Positions 8,964-16,670 of a stretch of DNA of 64,000 nucleotides are shown here, one piece after another. The stretch is from Pseudomonadota bacterium. Its GTDB lineage: Bacteria; Pseudomonadota; Alphaproteobacteria; Rhodobacterales; Rhodobacteraceae. How positions within the stretch are numbered: the stretch's first letter is position 1; each line of letters opens with the position of its first letter. Under the pieces are notes generated by a model. That model saw only the letters and a program-made list of their open reading frames with translations, was not told the origin of the DNA and searched no databases. A program made the position numbers and the translations under genes. The DNA lies in NCBI GenBank assembly GCA_021779835.1, contig JAJXZX010000005.1, positions 62,001 through 126,000 of the forward strand, in the 5' to 3' direction.

Positions 8964-9752
8964 ATGGCCGACTGGATGAAGGGCAAACGCGGGCTTATCA
9001 TGGGCGTCGCGAATGACCGATCAATCGCGTGGGGCATCGCCAAGGCGATGGCTGCCGAGGGCGCGGAACTCGCGTTCTCGTATCAGGGCGACGCGTTCGG
9101 CAAGCGGGTTGAACCGCTGGCGGCCTCGCTGGGCTCGGATTTCCTCGTCGATGTTGACGTGACGGATGACACCTCGCTCGACGCAGCCTTCGCGCTGTTG
9201 AAGGCGCGCTGGGGCAAGATCGACTTTCTCGTCCACGCCATCGCGTTTTCCGACAAGAACGAGTTGACGGGGCGGTTCATCAACACCAGCCGCGAGAACT
9301 TCAAGAACTCGCTGAGCATCTCGTGCTTCTCGTTCATCGACGTCGCACGCCGGGCGTCAGAGATCATGCCCGACGGCGGTACGCTGCTGACCCTCACCTA
9401 CCAAGGGTCCAACCGCGTCACGCCGTTCTACAACGTGATGGGCGTCGCCAAAGCCGCGCTTGAATCCGCGGTGCGCTACCTTGCCAACGACCTTGGCCCG
9501 CAGCAGATCCGCGTCAACGCGATCTCTCCCGGCCCGATGAAGACGCTGGCAGGGGCGGCGATTGGCGGCGCGCGCGCCACCTTCCGCCACACCGAGGCGA
9601 ACGCGCCGATGCGCGCCAACGCCACGTTGGACGGCATTGGTGGCACCGCGGTTTACCTCGCCTCTGACTACGGGCGCTGCACCAGCGGCGAGATCGTGCG
9701 CGTGGATGGCGGCTACCATGTGCTGGGCATGCCTCAGTCCGAGAACCTGTGA
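8964..9752 (+). CDS. fabI: Enoyl-ACP reductase (NADH)
   Basis: 262 residues, a divergent SDR. The N-terminal nucleotide-binding stretch GLIMGVANDRSIAWGIA is FabI-typical, and the active site is YNVMGVAKAALE (Tyr-x6-Lys). It catalyses the last step of each fatty acid elongation cycle and is the target of triclosan in other bacteria. It starts 14 bases after fabB, so co-transcription with fabA-fabB is likely. Confidence 0.96.
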   Translation: MADWMKGKRGLIMGVANDRSIAWGIAKAMAAEGAELAFSYQGDAFGKRVEPLAASLGSDFLVDVDVTDDTSLDAAFALLKARWGKIDFLVHAIAFSDKNELTGRFINTSRENFKNSLSISCFSFIDVARRASEIMPDGGTLLTLTYQGSNRVTPFYNVMGVAKAALESAVRYLANDLGPQQIRVNAISPGPMKTLAGAAIGGARATFRHTEANAPMRANATLDGIGGTAVYLASDYGRCTSGEIVRVDGGYHVLGMPQSENL

Positions 9753-9892
9753 TGGACGCGGCGGCGCCGACGCGACGACGGCTTGGGCGCCACTGGTTCA
9801 CTTTTCTCGTGGGTGCCATCCTGTGCTTGCGCCCGGCAGCCAGTGGCGCGCAGCGGACCTAGCCCCATGTCAGCTTGTCCCCGAGGCCGCCG

Positions 9893-10807
9893 ATGAAACG
9901 CCCAAAGACCACACACGCGCCAACGCCCACCACCTTGTCGGATGCCATCGTGAACAGCAACCGGGTGAGTGTGCGCACCATCGGTGGACCGCGCTGGTTT
10001 TCGACCGACATCTATCACGCCCTCGTCGGGATGAGCTGGCCGCGCTTTTTCGCCACCTTTGCCGCCGTGTTCTTTGCGATCAACAGCTTTTTCGCCTTGC
10101 TCTATCTCATCAACCCCGCCGAACTTGAGGGCGGCCACTCCGACGAGTTGCCCGCCTTCGCGCGCGCCTTCTTCTTTTCGGTCCATACACTTGCCACGGT
10201 CGGATATGGCAACGTCGTGCCGCGCTCGCTGCTCGGCAACCTGTTTGTCACGGTCGAGATTGCCTGCGGCCTGCTGCTCATCGCCGTCACTTCGGGGCTG
10301 ATGTTCGCCCGTTTTTCGCGGCCAACTGCGCGCATCTTGTTTTCCCGCATCGCCATCGTCACCCCGTTCGAGGGCGCGCCCCATCTGATGTTTCGCGTCG
10401 CCAACCAGCGCAACAACTTCATCCTCGAAGCCAACGCGCGGCTTAGCGTGATCCGGCAAGAGGCCGCCAACGGCCATATCCTGCGCCGTTTTCACGACCT
10501 GAAACTGGTGCGCGACCGCAACCCCGTGTTCTCTCTTTCGTGGCTGGTGATGCACCGCATCGATGAGACCAGCCCCCTTTACGGGCTCGACGCTGAAAGC
10601 GCCGCCGCGGGCGAGGTGGAACTGGTGGTCATTCTGTCTGGTTTTGACGCAACCATGTCGCAACAGATCTATACCCGCCACGCTTGGCACAGCAGTGCAA
10701 TCCGCTGGGGCCACTCTTTTGTGGACGTCCTCCGTCTGGCCCCGGATGGCGGCCGCATCCTCGATTATCGGACCTTCCACGCGACCGAGCCGAACACCAC
10801 GCCCTAA
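9893..10807 (+). CDS. KirBac-type inward rectifier potassium channel
   Basis: 304 residues from the ATG at 9893. A slide helix region is followed by TM1 (about residues 45-65), a pore helix with selectivity filter TLATVGYGN, and TM2 (LFVTVEIACGLLLIAVTSGL). The cytoplasmic immunoglobulin-like Kir domain contains MFRVANQRNNFILEANARL and LSWLVMHRIDETSPLYG, both typical of IRK channels. It is a tetrameric K+ channel in the inner membrane. It follows fabI by 140 bases and is probably an independent gene. Confidence 0.93.
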   Translation: MKRPKTTHAPTPTTLSDAIVNSNRVSVRTIGGPRWFSTDIYHALVGMSWPRFFATFAAVFFAINSFFALLYLINPAELEGGHSDELPAFARAFFFSVHTLATVGYGNVVPRSLLGNLFVTVEIACGLLLIAVTSGLMFARFSRPTARILFSRIAIVTPFEGAPHLMFRVANQRNNFILEANARLSVIRQEAANGHILRRFHDLKLVRDRNPVFSLSWLVMHRIDETSPLYGLDAESAAAGEVELVVILSGFDATMSQQIYTRHAWHSSAIRWGHSFVDVLRLAPDGGRILDYRTFHATEPNTTP

Positions 10808-10869
10808 GTCATGCACTACCCTTCCCCTTCCCGAAACCCTGTGCCAGTCTCGCGGCTGGGGAGAGCGGT

Positions 10870-11112
10870 ATGACTATGACCACCTGCGTATTTGACGCCT
10901 ACGGGACGTCGTTCGGCGTGCCATCTGCAGCGCGCCACACCGCGCCAGTGCCGGGGCGCGGGGCACTGTCCGCCCGGTGCCCGACACTTGCCGACGACGG
11001 GTGCCGAAAACCGTTTGACTACAGCTGGCTTCGTGCGGTCCCCAGCGACGGCGGCACCCCCAATATGCGCGCCGACCTCACCCCAATCCCGTCCCTTGCC
11101 CGGAGCCTATGA
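10870..11112 (+). pseudogene. Remnant of a haloacid dehalogenase type II (HAD) gene
   Basis: The frame from the ATG at 10870 reads MTMTTCVFDAYGTSFGVPSA, then GRGALSARCPTLADDG and FDYSWLRAV. This follows the first ~60 residues of L-2-haloacid dehalogenases (family pattern TTCVFDAYGTLFDV, PGRGAL, WPxLAxxWRxKQLxYTWLRA). The nucleophile Asp is kept, but the invariant L after GT is S and the Trp/Lys positions are changed. Homology stops near 11040 and the frame closes at the start of the next gene, giving only 80 codons against ~220 in intact enzymes. It is best read as a 3'-deleted, decaying copy. Confidence 0.75.
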
Positions 11113-11933
11113 TGCCGCATTTCACCGCCCAGGATGGCGCCCGCCTGCACTATAGCGATGAGGGCGAGGGCACGCCTCTGCTATGCCTCGCTGGTCTGAC
11201 CCGCACGGGCGCCGATTTCGACTACCTCGCGCCGCACTTGCCGCCCTGCCGACTGATCCGGATGGATTATCGCGGGCGCGGCGCGTCAGACTTCACCGGC
11301 CCCGCGACCTACACCGTGCCGCAAGAGGCACGCGACGCCATCGCCCTGCTCGACCACCTCGGCGTCGCCAAAACGGCCATACTTGGCACTTCGCGCGGGG
11401 GGCTGATCGCCATGGTGCTTGCCGCCATCGCCAAGGACCGCCTTCTGGGCGTCGCCCTCAACGATATCGGCCCGGTGGTCGAACGCAGCGGGCTGGAGCG
11501 GATCTTTGATTACGTCGGCCGCAACCCGCGCGCCAAGACCCCCGCACAACTGGCGGAGGCGCTGCCCGCGGCGATGCCCGGCTTTGCCAATGTCCCACCC
11601 GCGCGTTGGCTGGCAGAGGCGCACCTGCATTACACCGCAAGCGCCGATGGCCTGAAAATCACCTATGACCCTGCCCTGCGAGAGGCGTTCATTGCCGCCT
11701 TTGACGGCCCCGATCCCGACCTGTGGCCGCTGTTTGACGCGATCGCGCCCCTTCCCCTCGCCCTGATCCGTGGTGCTAATTCCGACCTGCTTTCCCCTGC
11801 CACCACGGCCGAGATGCGCCGTCGCCGCCCCGACATGATCTTTGCCGAGGTGCCGGACCGCGCCCATATCCCGTTTCTCGACGAGCCCGAAGCGGTCGAC
11901 GCAATCCGCGCCTTCCTCGCCAAACTCGCCTGA
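11109..11933 (+). CDS. Alpha/beta-fold hydrolase
   Basis: 274 residues. Nucleophile elbow GTSRGG (near residue 95), oxyanion region LAGLTRTGADF, an acidic residue in RGANSDLLSP and a terminal His in DRAHIPFLDEPEA form the usual triad. The substrate cannot be told from sequence; serine hydrolases of this shape act on esters or lactones. Its ATG at 11109 overlaps the stop of the dehalogenase remnant. It is followed by a PLP dehydratase 33 bases later. Confidence 0.85.
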   Translation: MMPHFTAQDGARLHYSDEGEGTPLLCLAGLTRTGADFDYLAPHLPPCRLIRMDYRGRGASDFTGPATYTVPQEARDAIALLDHLGVAKTAILGTSRGGLIAMVLAAIAKDRLLGVALNDIGPVVERSGLERIFDYVGRNPRAKTPAQLAEALPAAMPGFANVPPARWLAEAHLHYTASADGLKITYDPALREAFIAAFDGPDPDLWPLFDAIAPLPLALIRGANSDLLSPATTAEMRRRRPDMIFAEVPDRAHIPFLDEPEAVDAIRAFLAKLA

Positions 11934-11966
11934 CCGCCCGCCACCAGCCCCCGTTGAAAGCCCGCC

Positions 11967-12944
11967 ATGACCGACATCACGATGATCGACACCGCCGCCG
12001 CCCGCCTCAAGGGCCACACCCGCGTCACGCCCCTGCTCTCGTCGCCCTTCCTTGACCAGATCGCCGGGCGCCGCCTGTTCGTAAAGGCCGAATGCCTGCA
12101 ACACACCGGCTCTTTCAAGTTTCGCGGCGGCTGGTCGGCGGTTTCCGCCCTGCCGCCCGAGGTGCGGGCCAACGGCGTCATCGCCTTCTCCAGCGGCAAC
12201 CATGCCCAAGGCGTCGCCCTCGCCGCCGCGCGCCACGGCGTGCCTTCCGTGATTGTCATGCCTACAGATGCGCCGAAGCTGAAAATCGACAATACCCGCG
12301 CGCTGGGGGCAGAGGTCATCCTATACGACCGCGCCACCGAGGACCGCGACGCCATCGGCGCCCGCCTCGCCGCCGAACGCGGCCTGACCCTTATCAAGCC
12401 CTATGATGAGCCGCTGGTCATCGCGGGCCAAGGCACCGTGGGGCTGGAAATCGCTGAACAAGCCGCCACAGAGGGCATAACCCACGCCGATGTGGTGGTC
12501 TGCTGTGGCGGCGGGGGCCTGACTTCTGGCATCGCGCTTGCGTTAGAGGCGCGCGCGCCCGGCCTGCGCGCCCGCCCCGCCGAACCCGCAGGCTTTGACG
12601 ACGTGGCCCGCTCGCTCGCCTCCGGCCAGATCGAGCGGAATGCGCGCCTGTCCGGCTCCCTCTGCGACGCCATCATCACACCGCAACCCGGCAACATCAC
12701 CTTCCCCATCCTGAAACGCCTCTGCGGCCCCGGCCTTGTCGTCACCGATGAGGAATGCCTGCACGCCATGGCGCTCGCCTTCCTGCGGCTCAAGATCGTT
12801 CTGGAGCCCGGCGGCGCGGCAGCCCTTGCCGCGGCCCTGTTCCGTTCCGACCAGATCGAGGGGAACGCCGTGATCGCCATAGCCTCGGGTGGCAATGTCG
12901 ATCCAGGCCAATTCTGCACCGCCCTTGAACGTTATGGTCATTGA
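11967..12944 (+). CDS. Threonine/serine dehydratase-like PLP enzyme
   Basis: 325 residues, fold type II PLP enzyme. The Schiff-base lysine is in TGSFKFRGGW and the phosphate-binding glycine loop is CCGGGGLTSG. There is no C-terminal ACT regulatory domain, so it resembles catabolic TdcB or serine racemase/dehydratase rather than biosynthetic IlvA. The likely reaction is deamination of L-threonine or L-serine to the 2-oxo acid. It probably shares a transcript with the alpha/beta hydrolase gene upstream. Confidence 0.85.
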   Translation: MTDITMIDTAAARLKGHTRVTPLLSSPFLDQIAGRRLFVKAECLQHTGSFKFRGGWSAVSALPPEVRANGVIAFSSGNHAQGVALAAARHGVPSVIVMPTDAPKLKIDNTRALGAEVILYDRATEDRDAIGARLAAERGLTLIKPYDEPLVIAGQGTVGLEIAEQAATEGITHADVVVCCGGGGLTSGIALALEARAPGLRARPAEPAGFDDVARSLASGQIERNARLSGSLCDAIITPQPGNITFPILKRLCGPGLVVTDEECLHAMALAFLRLKIVLEPGGAAALAAALFRSDQIEGNAVIAIASGGNVDPGQFCTALERYGH

Positions 12945-12959
12945 GCAATCGCAAAAATA

Positions 12960-12974
12960 ATTGACATCGCCAAT
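12960..12974. promoter_or_regulatory. LysR-type box (T-N11-A) and -35 region before pcaD
   Basis: ATTG-N7-CAAT inverted repeat with T-N11-A spacing, as in LysR-type operators. TTGACA at 12961-12966 lies inside it, and a weak -10 candidate CATCTT lies 17 bases further on. It sits 165 bases before the pcaD ATG. PcaQ is the usual LysR activator of pca genes, but no pcaQ is adjacent and the box is not the published rhizobial PcaQ consensus. Confidence 0.35.
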
Positions 12975-13138
12975 CACTTTTCGCATCTTGCCACACAGGG
13001 AGACGAGGCCGCGAACAAAGACCCGCACCAGCGAAACAGCCCATCGCGGCTGAACCTGTTGCATCGTCGATGCGCCGAACCAATCCCCCCGACAACGGCC
13101 GCGCGCCCACCTTTGATTTGCCCTTCCATGAGGACCAT

Positions 13139-13927
13139 ATGCAGATTTGCGACCTCGGTGATATGAAGCTGCACTACCGCGACGAAGGCGACCCCAACGG
13201 TGCGCCGATCGTGTTTGCGAACTCGCTCGGCACCGATTTGCGTCTGTGGGACAAAGTCGTGGCGCGCCTGCCCAAGGGGCTGCGCGTTATCCGTTACGAC
13301 AAGCGCGGGCATGGCCTGTCGGATTGCCCCAAAGGCCCCTATTCCATGGGCGCGATGGTGCGCGATGGCGAACGCCTGCTCGACGCCCTTGCCGTGAAGA
13401 ATTGTGTGTTCGTCGGCATTTCCATGGGTGGCCTGATCGCGCAAGGCCTTGCCATGAAACGCCTCGATCTGGTGCGCGGCATGGTGCTATCCAACACCGC
13501 CGCGCGCATTGGCACGGCCGAAATGTGGGCGGCGCGCATCGCGGCAATCCGCAAGGGCGGGATGGAGGCGATGGCAGAGCCCGTCCTCGACCGCTGGTTC
13601 CCCAAGCCCTTCCGTGCCACGCCCGAGTTCGCAGGCTGGCGAAATATGCTGCTTCAACAATCGGTTGAAGGCTACACCGGCTGCTGCGCCGCGATTTCCG
13701 GCGCCGATTTCTACACCCCCACCTCTGGCCTGACCCTGCCAACGCTGGTCATCGCAGGGTCAGAGGACGCCTCCACCCCGCCCGACCTCGTGCGTGAAAC
13801 TGCCGACCTCATCAAGGGCAGCCGCTTCCACATCCTCCGCAAGGCAGGCCATTTGCCCTGCATCGAACAACCCGATGAATACGCTGAAATCCTTACCAAA
13901 TTCCTGACGGAGATCGCCCATGTCTGA
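13139..13927 (+). CDS. pcaD: 3-oxoadipate enol-lactonase
   Basis: 262 residues from the ATG at 13139. Alpha/beta hydrolase with nucleophile in VFVGISMGGLIAQGLA, acidic residue in AGSEDASTPP and His in LRKAGHLPCIEQP. It hydrolyses 3-oxoadipate enol-lactone to 3-oxoadipate, the last step before CoA activation in the protocatechuate branch. The assignment rests on fold plus the following pcaC-pcaH-pcaG genes. Its stop overlaps the pcaC start. Confidence 0.93.
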   Translation: MQICDLGDMKLHYRDEGDPNGAPIVFANSLGTDLRLWDKVVARLPKGLRVIRYDKRGHGLSDCPKGPYSMGAMVRDGERLLDALAVKNCVFVGISMGGLIAQGLAMKRLDLVRGMVLSNTAARIGTAEMWAARIAAIRKGGMEAMAEPVLDRWFPKPFRATPEFAGWRNMLLQQSVEGYTGCCAAISGADFYTPTSGLTLPTLVIAGSEDASTPPDLVRETADLIKGSRFHILRKAGHLPCIEQPDEYAEILTKFLTEIAHV

Positions 13928-14303
13928 CCGATTCAAACAGGGCGACGCCACGCGCACCCGCACCCTTGGCGAGGCGCATGTCGCGCGGTCTAAAACCACG
14001 CGGGACGGGTTCAACGGCCCCTTTCTTGACCTCCTCACCGAGTCCGCCTGGGGCCACGTCTGGTCCTCCGACGCAATCCCGCCGCGCCAGCGCTCGATGG
14101 TGACCCTTGCCCTGCTTGCCGGCCTGGGCAACTGGGAAGAGTTCGAATTGCACCTGCGCGCCACCGCCAACACTGGCTGCACGCGCGATGACATCCGCGA
14201 GGTGCTGATGCATGTGGCGATCTACGCGGGCGTGCCCCGTGCCAACCACGGCTTTAAGATCGCCCGCGAAATCCTTGATCAGATGGAGAAATCCCATGAC
14301 TGA
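13920..14303 (+). CDS. pcaC: 4-carboxymuconolactone decarboxylase
   Basis: 127 residues, the normal single-domain length. The CMD fold shows LLTESAWGHVWSSDAIPPRQ, ELHLRATANTGCTRDDIREV and AIYAGVPRANHGFKIA. It decarboxylates 4-carboxymuconolactone to 3-oxoadipate enol-lactone. It overlaps pcaD by 8 bases and pcaH by 8 bases, a tightly coupled arrangement. Confidence 0.95.
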   Translation: MSDRFKQGDATRTRTLGEAHVARSKTTRDGFNGPFLDLLTESAWGHVWSSDAIPPRQRSMVTLALLAGLGNWEEFELHLRATANTGCTRDDIREVLMHVAIYAGVPRANHGFKIAREILDQMEKSHD

Positions 14304-15024
14304 CGCCGCCCACGGCCCGCTCATTGGGCGCGACCGCCTCTGGCATCCGCCGGCCTACACAGCGGGTTACAAGACCTCCGTCACCCGCGCCCCGTCGCGT
14401 GCGCTTGTTGCGATGGGCTCCACCCTGTCCGAGGAAACCGGCCCCGCCTTCGGCCGCGATATGCTAGGAGAGATGGACAATAACCTGATCCTGAACTTCA
14501 CCGGCCAACCCGCGGTGGGCGAGCGCATCATCATGCACGGTCGCGTGCTGGACGAAAACGCCCGCCCGGTGCCGAACGTGCTGGTTGAGATCTGGCACGC
14601 CAACGCAGGTGGCCGCTACCGCCACAAGAAAGACGGCTACCTCGCGCCGCTCGACCCCAATTTCGGCGGCTGCGGGCGCACGGTTTCCAACGCTGAGGGT
14701 CGCTATGAATTCCTGACCATCCGCCCCGGTGCATACCCTTGGCCAAACGGTGTAAACCATTGGCGCCCCATGCATATTCACATCTCGGTCTTTGGCCACG
14801 GCTTTGGCCAACGCCTGATCACCCAGATGTATTTCGAGGGCGACCCCCTCATCGCGCGCTGCCCGATCGTCAATACGATCCCCAGCCAAGAGGCGATCAG
14901 TGCCTTGATCGCGCCCCTCGACATGAATGCGTCAATCCCGCTTGACTGCCTTGCCTACAAATTCGACATCGTGCTGCGCGGCCGCCGCCAGACCTTCTTT
15001 GAAAACCGCCGGGAGGGAATGTGA
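14296..15024 (+). CDS. pcaH: Protocatechuate 3,4-dioxygenase beta subunit
   Basis: 242 residues from the ATG at 14296. The intradiol dioxygenase core has VLVEIWHANAGGRYRHKKDG and the iron ligands Tyr (in the Gly-Ala-Tyr-Pro-Trp stretch) and His-x-His (HWRPMHIHISVFG). The beta subunit carries the Fe(III) that cleaves protocatechuate to 3-carboxy-cis,cis-muconate. Its stop overlaps the pcaG start region. Confidence 0.96.
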   Translation: MTDAAHGPLIGRDRLWHPPAYTAGYKTSVTRAPSRALVAMGSTLSEETGPAFGRDMLGEMDNNLILNFTGQPAVGERIIMHGRVLDENARPVPNVLVEIWHANAGGRYRHKKDGYLAPLDPNFGGCGRTVSNAEGRYEFLTIRPGAYPWPNGVNHWRPMHIHISVFGHGFGQRLITQMYFEGDPLIARCPIVNTIPSQEAISALIAPLDMNASIPLDCLAYKFDIVLRGRRQTFFENRREGM

Positions 15025-15641
15025 TGCCCCAAAAACTCGACCAGCTCCGCGAAAGCCCGTCCCAAACGGCAGGGCCTTATGTCCACATCGGTCTGACCCC
15101 TAACGCGCTGGGAAACCATGGCATTTATCCAGACGACCTTGGAACCACGCCGATAAAACCCGGCGCGAGGGGCGAGGCCATCACTATCATCGGCCACGTC
15201 CGCGACGGTGCTGGCATGATCCTGCGCGACGCGCTGATTGAAAGCTGGCAGGCTGACGCCGCCGGTCTTTACCCATCACCGAACGAACGGCGTGGCAAGG
15301 CGGATCCGAACGTCACCGGCTGGGCGCGCATCCTTGCGGACTTTGATACCGGCGATTGGGTGCTGAAAACGATCAAGCCCGGTGCGGTCACGTTACCGCA
15401 AGGCGGCGTGATGGCCCCGCATATCGCGCTGTGGATTGTTGCGCGTGGCATCAACATCGGCCTGCAAACCCGCATCTATTTCGAGGACGAGGCAGAGGCG
15501 AACGCAGACTGCCCGGTTCTTGCACGTATCGAACATAAACCGCGCGTGCAAACGCTGCTAGCGAAGAAAGTGTCCACCGGACAATATCGCTTTAATATCG
15601 TGCTTCAAGGCGATGATGAAACAGTGTTTTTTGATATGTGA
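15024..15641 (+). CDS. pcaG: Protocatechuate 3,4-dioxygenase alpha subunit
   Basis: 205 residues from the ATG at 15024, with GGGAGG 7 bases upstream; a GTG at 15021 is possible. The family start SPSQTAGPYVHIGLTPNA is clear, as is the intradiol core (GHVRDGAGMILRDALIESWQ). The iron-binding His pair is absent, as expected for the alpha subunit; MAPHIALWIVARGINIG holds the equivalent strand. It pairs with PcaH in the ring-cleaving complex. Confidence 0.95.
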   Translation: MPQKLDQLRESPSQTAGPYVHIGLTPNALGNHGIYPDDLGTTPIKPGARGEAITIIGHVRDGAGMILRDALIESWQADAAGLYPSPNERRGKADPNVTGWARILADFDTGDWVLKTIKPGAVTLPQGGVMAPHIALWIVARGINIGLQTRIYFEDEAEANADCPVLARIEHKPRVQTLLAKKVSTGQYRFNIVLQGDDETVFFDM

Positions 15642-15659
15642 CGGGACAAAATAACCTGA

Positions 15660-15691
15660 CAAATAGCGCTTTCCTCTGGCGCGCCTATTTG
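15660..15691 (+). terminator. Hairpin between pcaG and the BKACE gene (possible attenuator)
   Basis: CAAATAGCGC (15660-15669) pairs with GCGCCTATTTG (15681-15691) with one bulged base. It is followed by CCTTTTC. It lies 19 bases after the pcaG stop inside the 198-base gap, and could partly end transcription between dioxygenase and downstream genes. Confidence 0.45.
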
Positions 15692-15732
15692 CCTTTTCAC
15701 AACAATTGCCGGCGGGACGGGTTCGCCTTCCT

Positions 15733-15758
15733 GGCGCGAGCCGGAGCTGCCTCGCGCC
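15733..15758. other. Second hairpin in the pcaG-BKACE gap
   Basis: GGCGCGAG (15733-15740) and CTCGCGCC (15751-15758) form a perfect 8-base stem with a 10-base loop. No T-run follows, so it is not an obvious terminator. It may be an mRNA stability or processing element. Confidence 0.35.
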
Positions 15759-15839
15759 GACGTCGTGACCGATAAACCCACTCTCGCGCTTTGAACCCCG
15801 GCGCGCTAAGCTAGCCTATATCCTCATCGAGATTGCCCA

Positions 15840-16670
15840 ATGACAAACCCATGCATCATCTGCGTCGCCATCACCGGGTCGGTTCCGCGCAAGGAAAACA
15901 ACCCCGCAGTGCCGATTACTGTCAGCGAGCAGATCGAGTCGACCCACGCAGCGTTCGAGGCGGGCGCCACCATCGCGCATTGTCATGTGCGCAACGACGA
16001 CCAGACACCGACCTCTGACCCTGACAAATTCGCGGCACTAAAAGCGGGGCTGGAAAAGCACTGTCCTGGCATGATCGTGCAGCTTTCCACCGGCGGCCGG
16101 TCCGGTGCCGGGCAGGCGCGCGGCGGCATGTTGTCCCTGCGCCCGGACATGGCCTCGCTCTCGGTCGGGTCCAACAATTTCCCGACGCGGGTCTATGAGA
16201 ATCCGCCAGATCTGGTGGATTGGCTCGCCTCTGAAATGCTCAGGTATGATGTGAAGCCAGAGATAGAAGCCTTTGATCTGTCTCATATATTTCAGGCCGC
16301 CAAGATGGCCTCAGACGGCCGCCTCAAGTCGCCGCTTTATGTGCAATTCGTGATGAACGTGAAAAATGCAATGCCCGCCGACAAGCGCGTTTTCGACTTC
16401 TACATCGAAACGCTGAGCCGTCTTGCCCCTGATGCACAGTGGTGCGCGGCGGGCGTTGGTCCGGCGCAAATCTTGGTCAACGAATGGTGCATCGCCGCAG
16501 GCGGCCACACCCGCACCGGGTTGGAGGACAACATGCGTATCGACCGCGACATCCTCGCCCCCTCGAACGCTGCACTGGTCAAACGCGCCGTGGACCTATG
16601 CGCCAAATACGATCGCCCCGTCGCAACCTGGCGGCAGGCGCGGCAGATCCTTGGGCTACGCGCGCTCTGA
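15840..16670 (+). CDS. Beta-keto acid cleavage enzyme family protein (BKACE, DUF849)
   Basis: 276 residues. The zinc-binding HxH lies in TIAHCHVRNDD and the catalytic region in GGHTRTGLEDNM. BKACE enzymes condense a beta-keto acid with acetyl-CoA and release acetoacetate plus a new acyl-CoA. The gene sits inside the pca operon, so 3-oxoadipate or a related aromatic-derived beta-keto acid is a reasonable substrate guess, but sequence alone does not prove it. Its stop overlaps the pcaB start (TGATG), which argues for coupled expression. Confidence 0.88.
   Translation: MTNPCIICVAITGSVPRKENNPAVPITVSEQIESTHAAFEAGATIAHCHVRNDDQTPTSDPDKFAALKAGLEKHCPGMIVQLSTGGRSGAGQARGGMLSLRPDMASLSVGSNNFPTRVYENPPDLVDWLASEMLRYDVKPEIEAFDLSHIFQAAKMASDGRLKSPLYVQFVMNVKNAMPADKRVFDFYIETLSRLAPDAQWCAAGVGPAQILVNEWCIAAGGHTRTGLEDNMRIDRDILAPSNAALVKRAVDLCAKYDRPVATWRQARQILGLRAL

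Noticed and set aside
9734-10816. 360-codon minus-strand frame opposite the KirBac gene
   Set aside because: Antisense to a channel with a perfect TVGYGN filter; no motif of its own.
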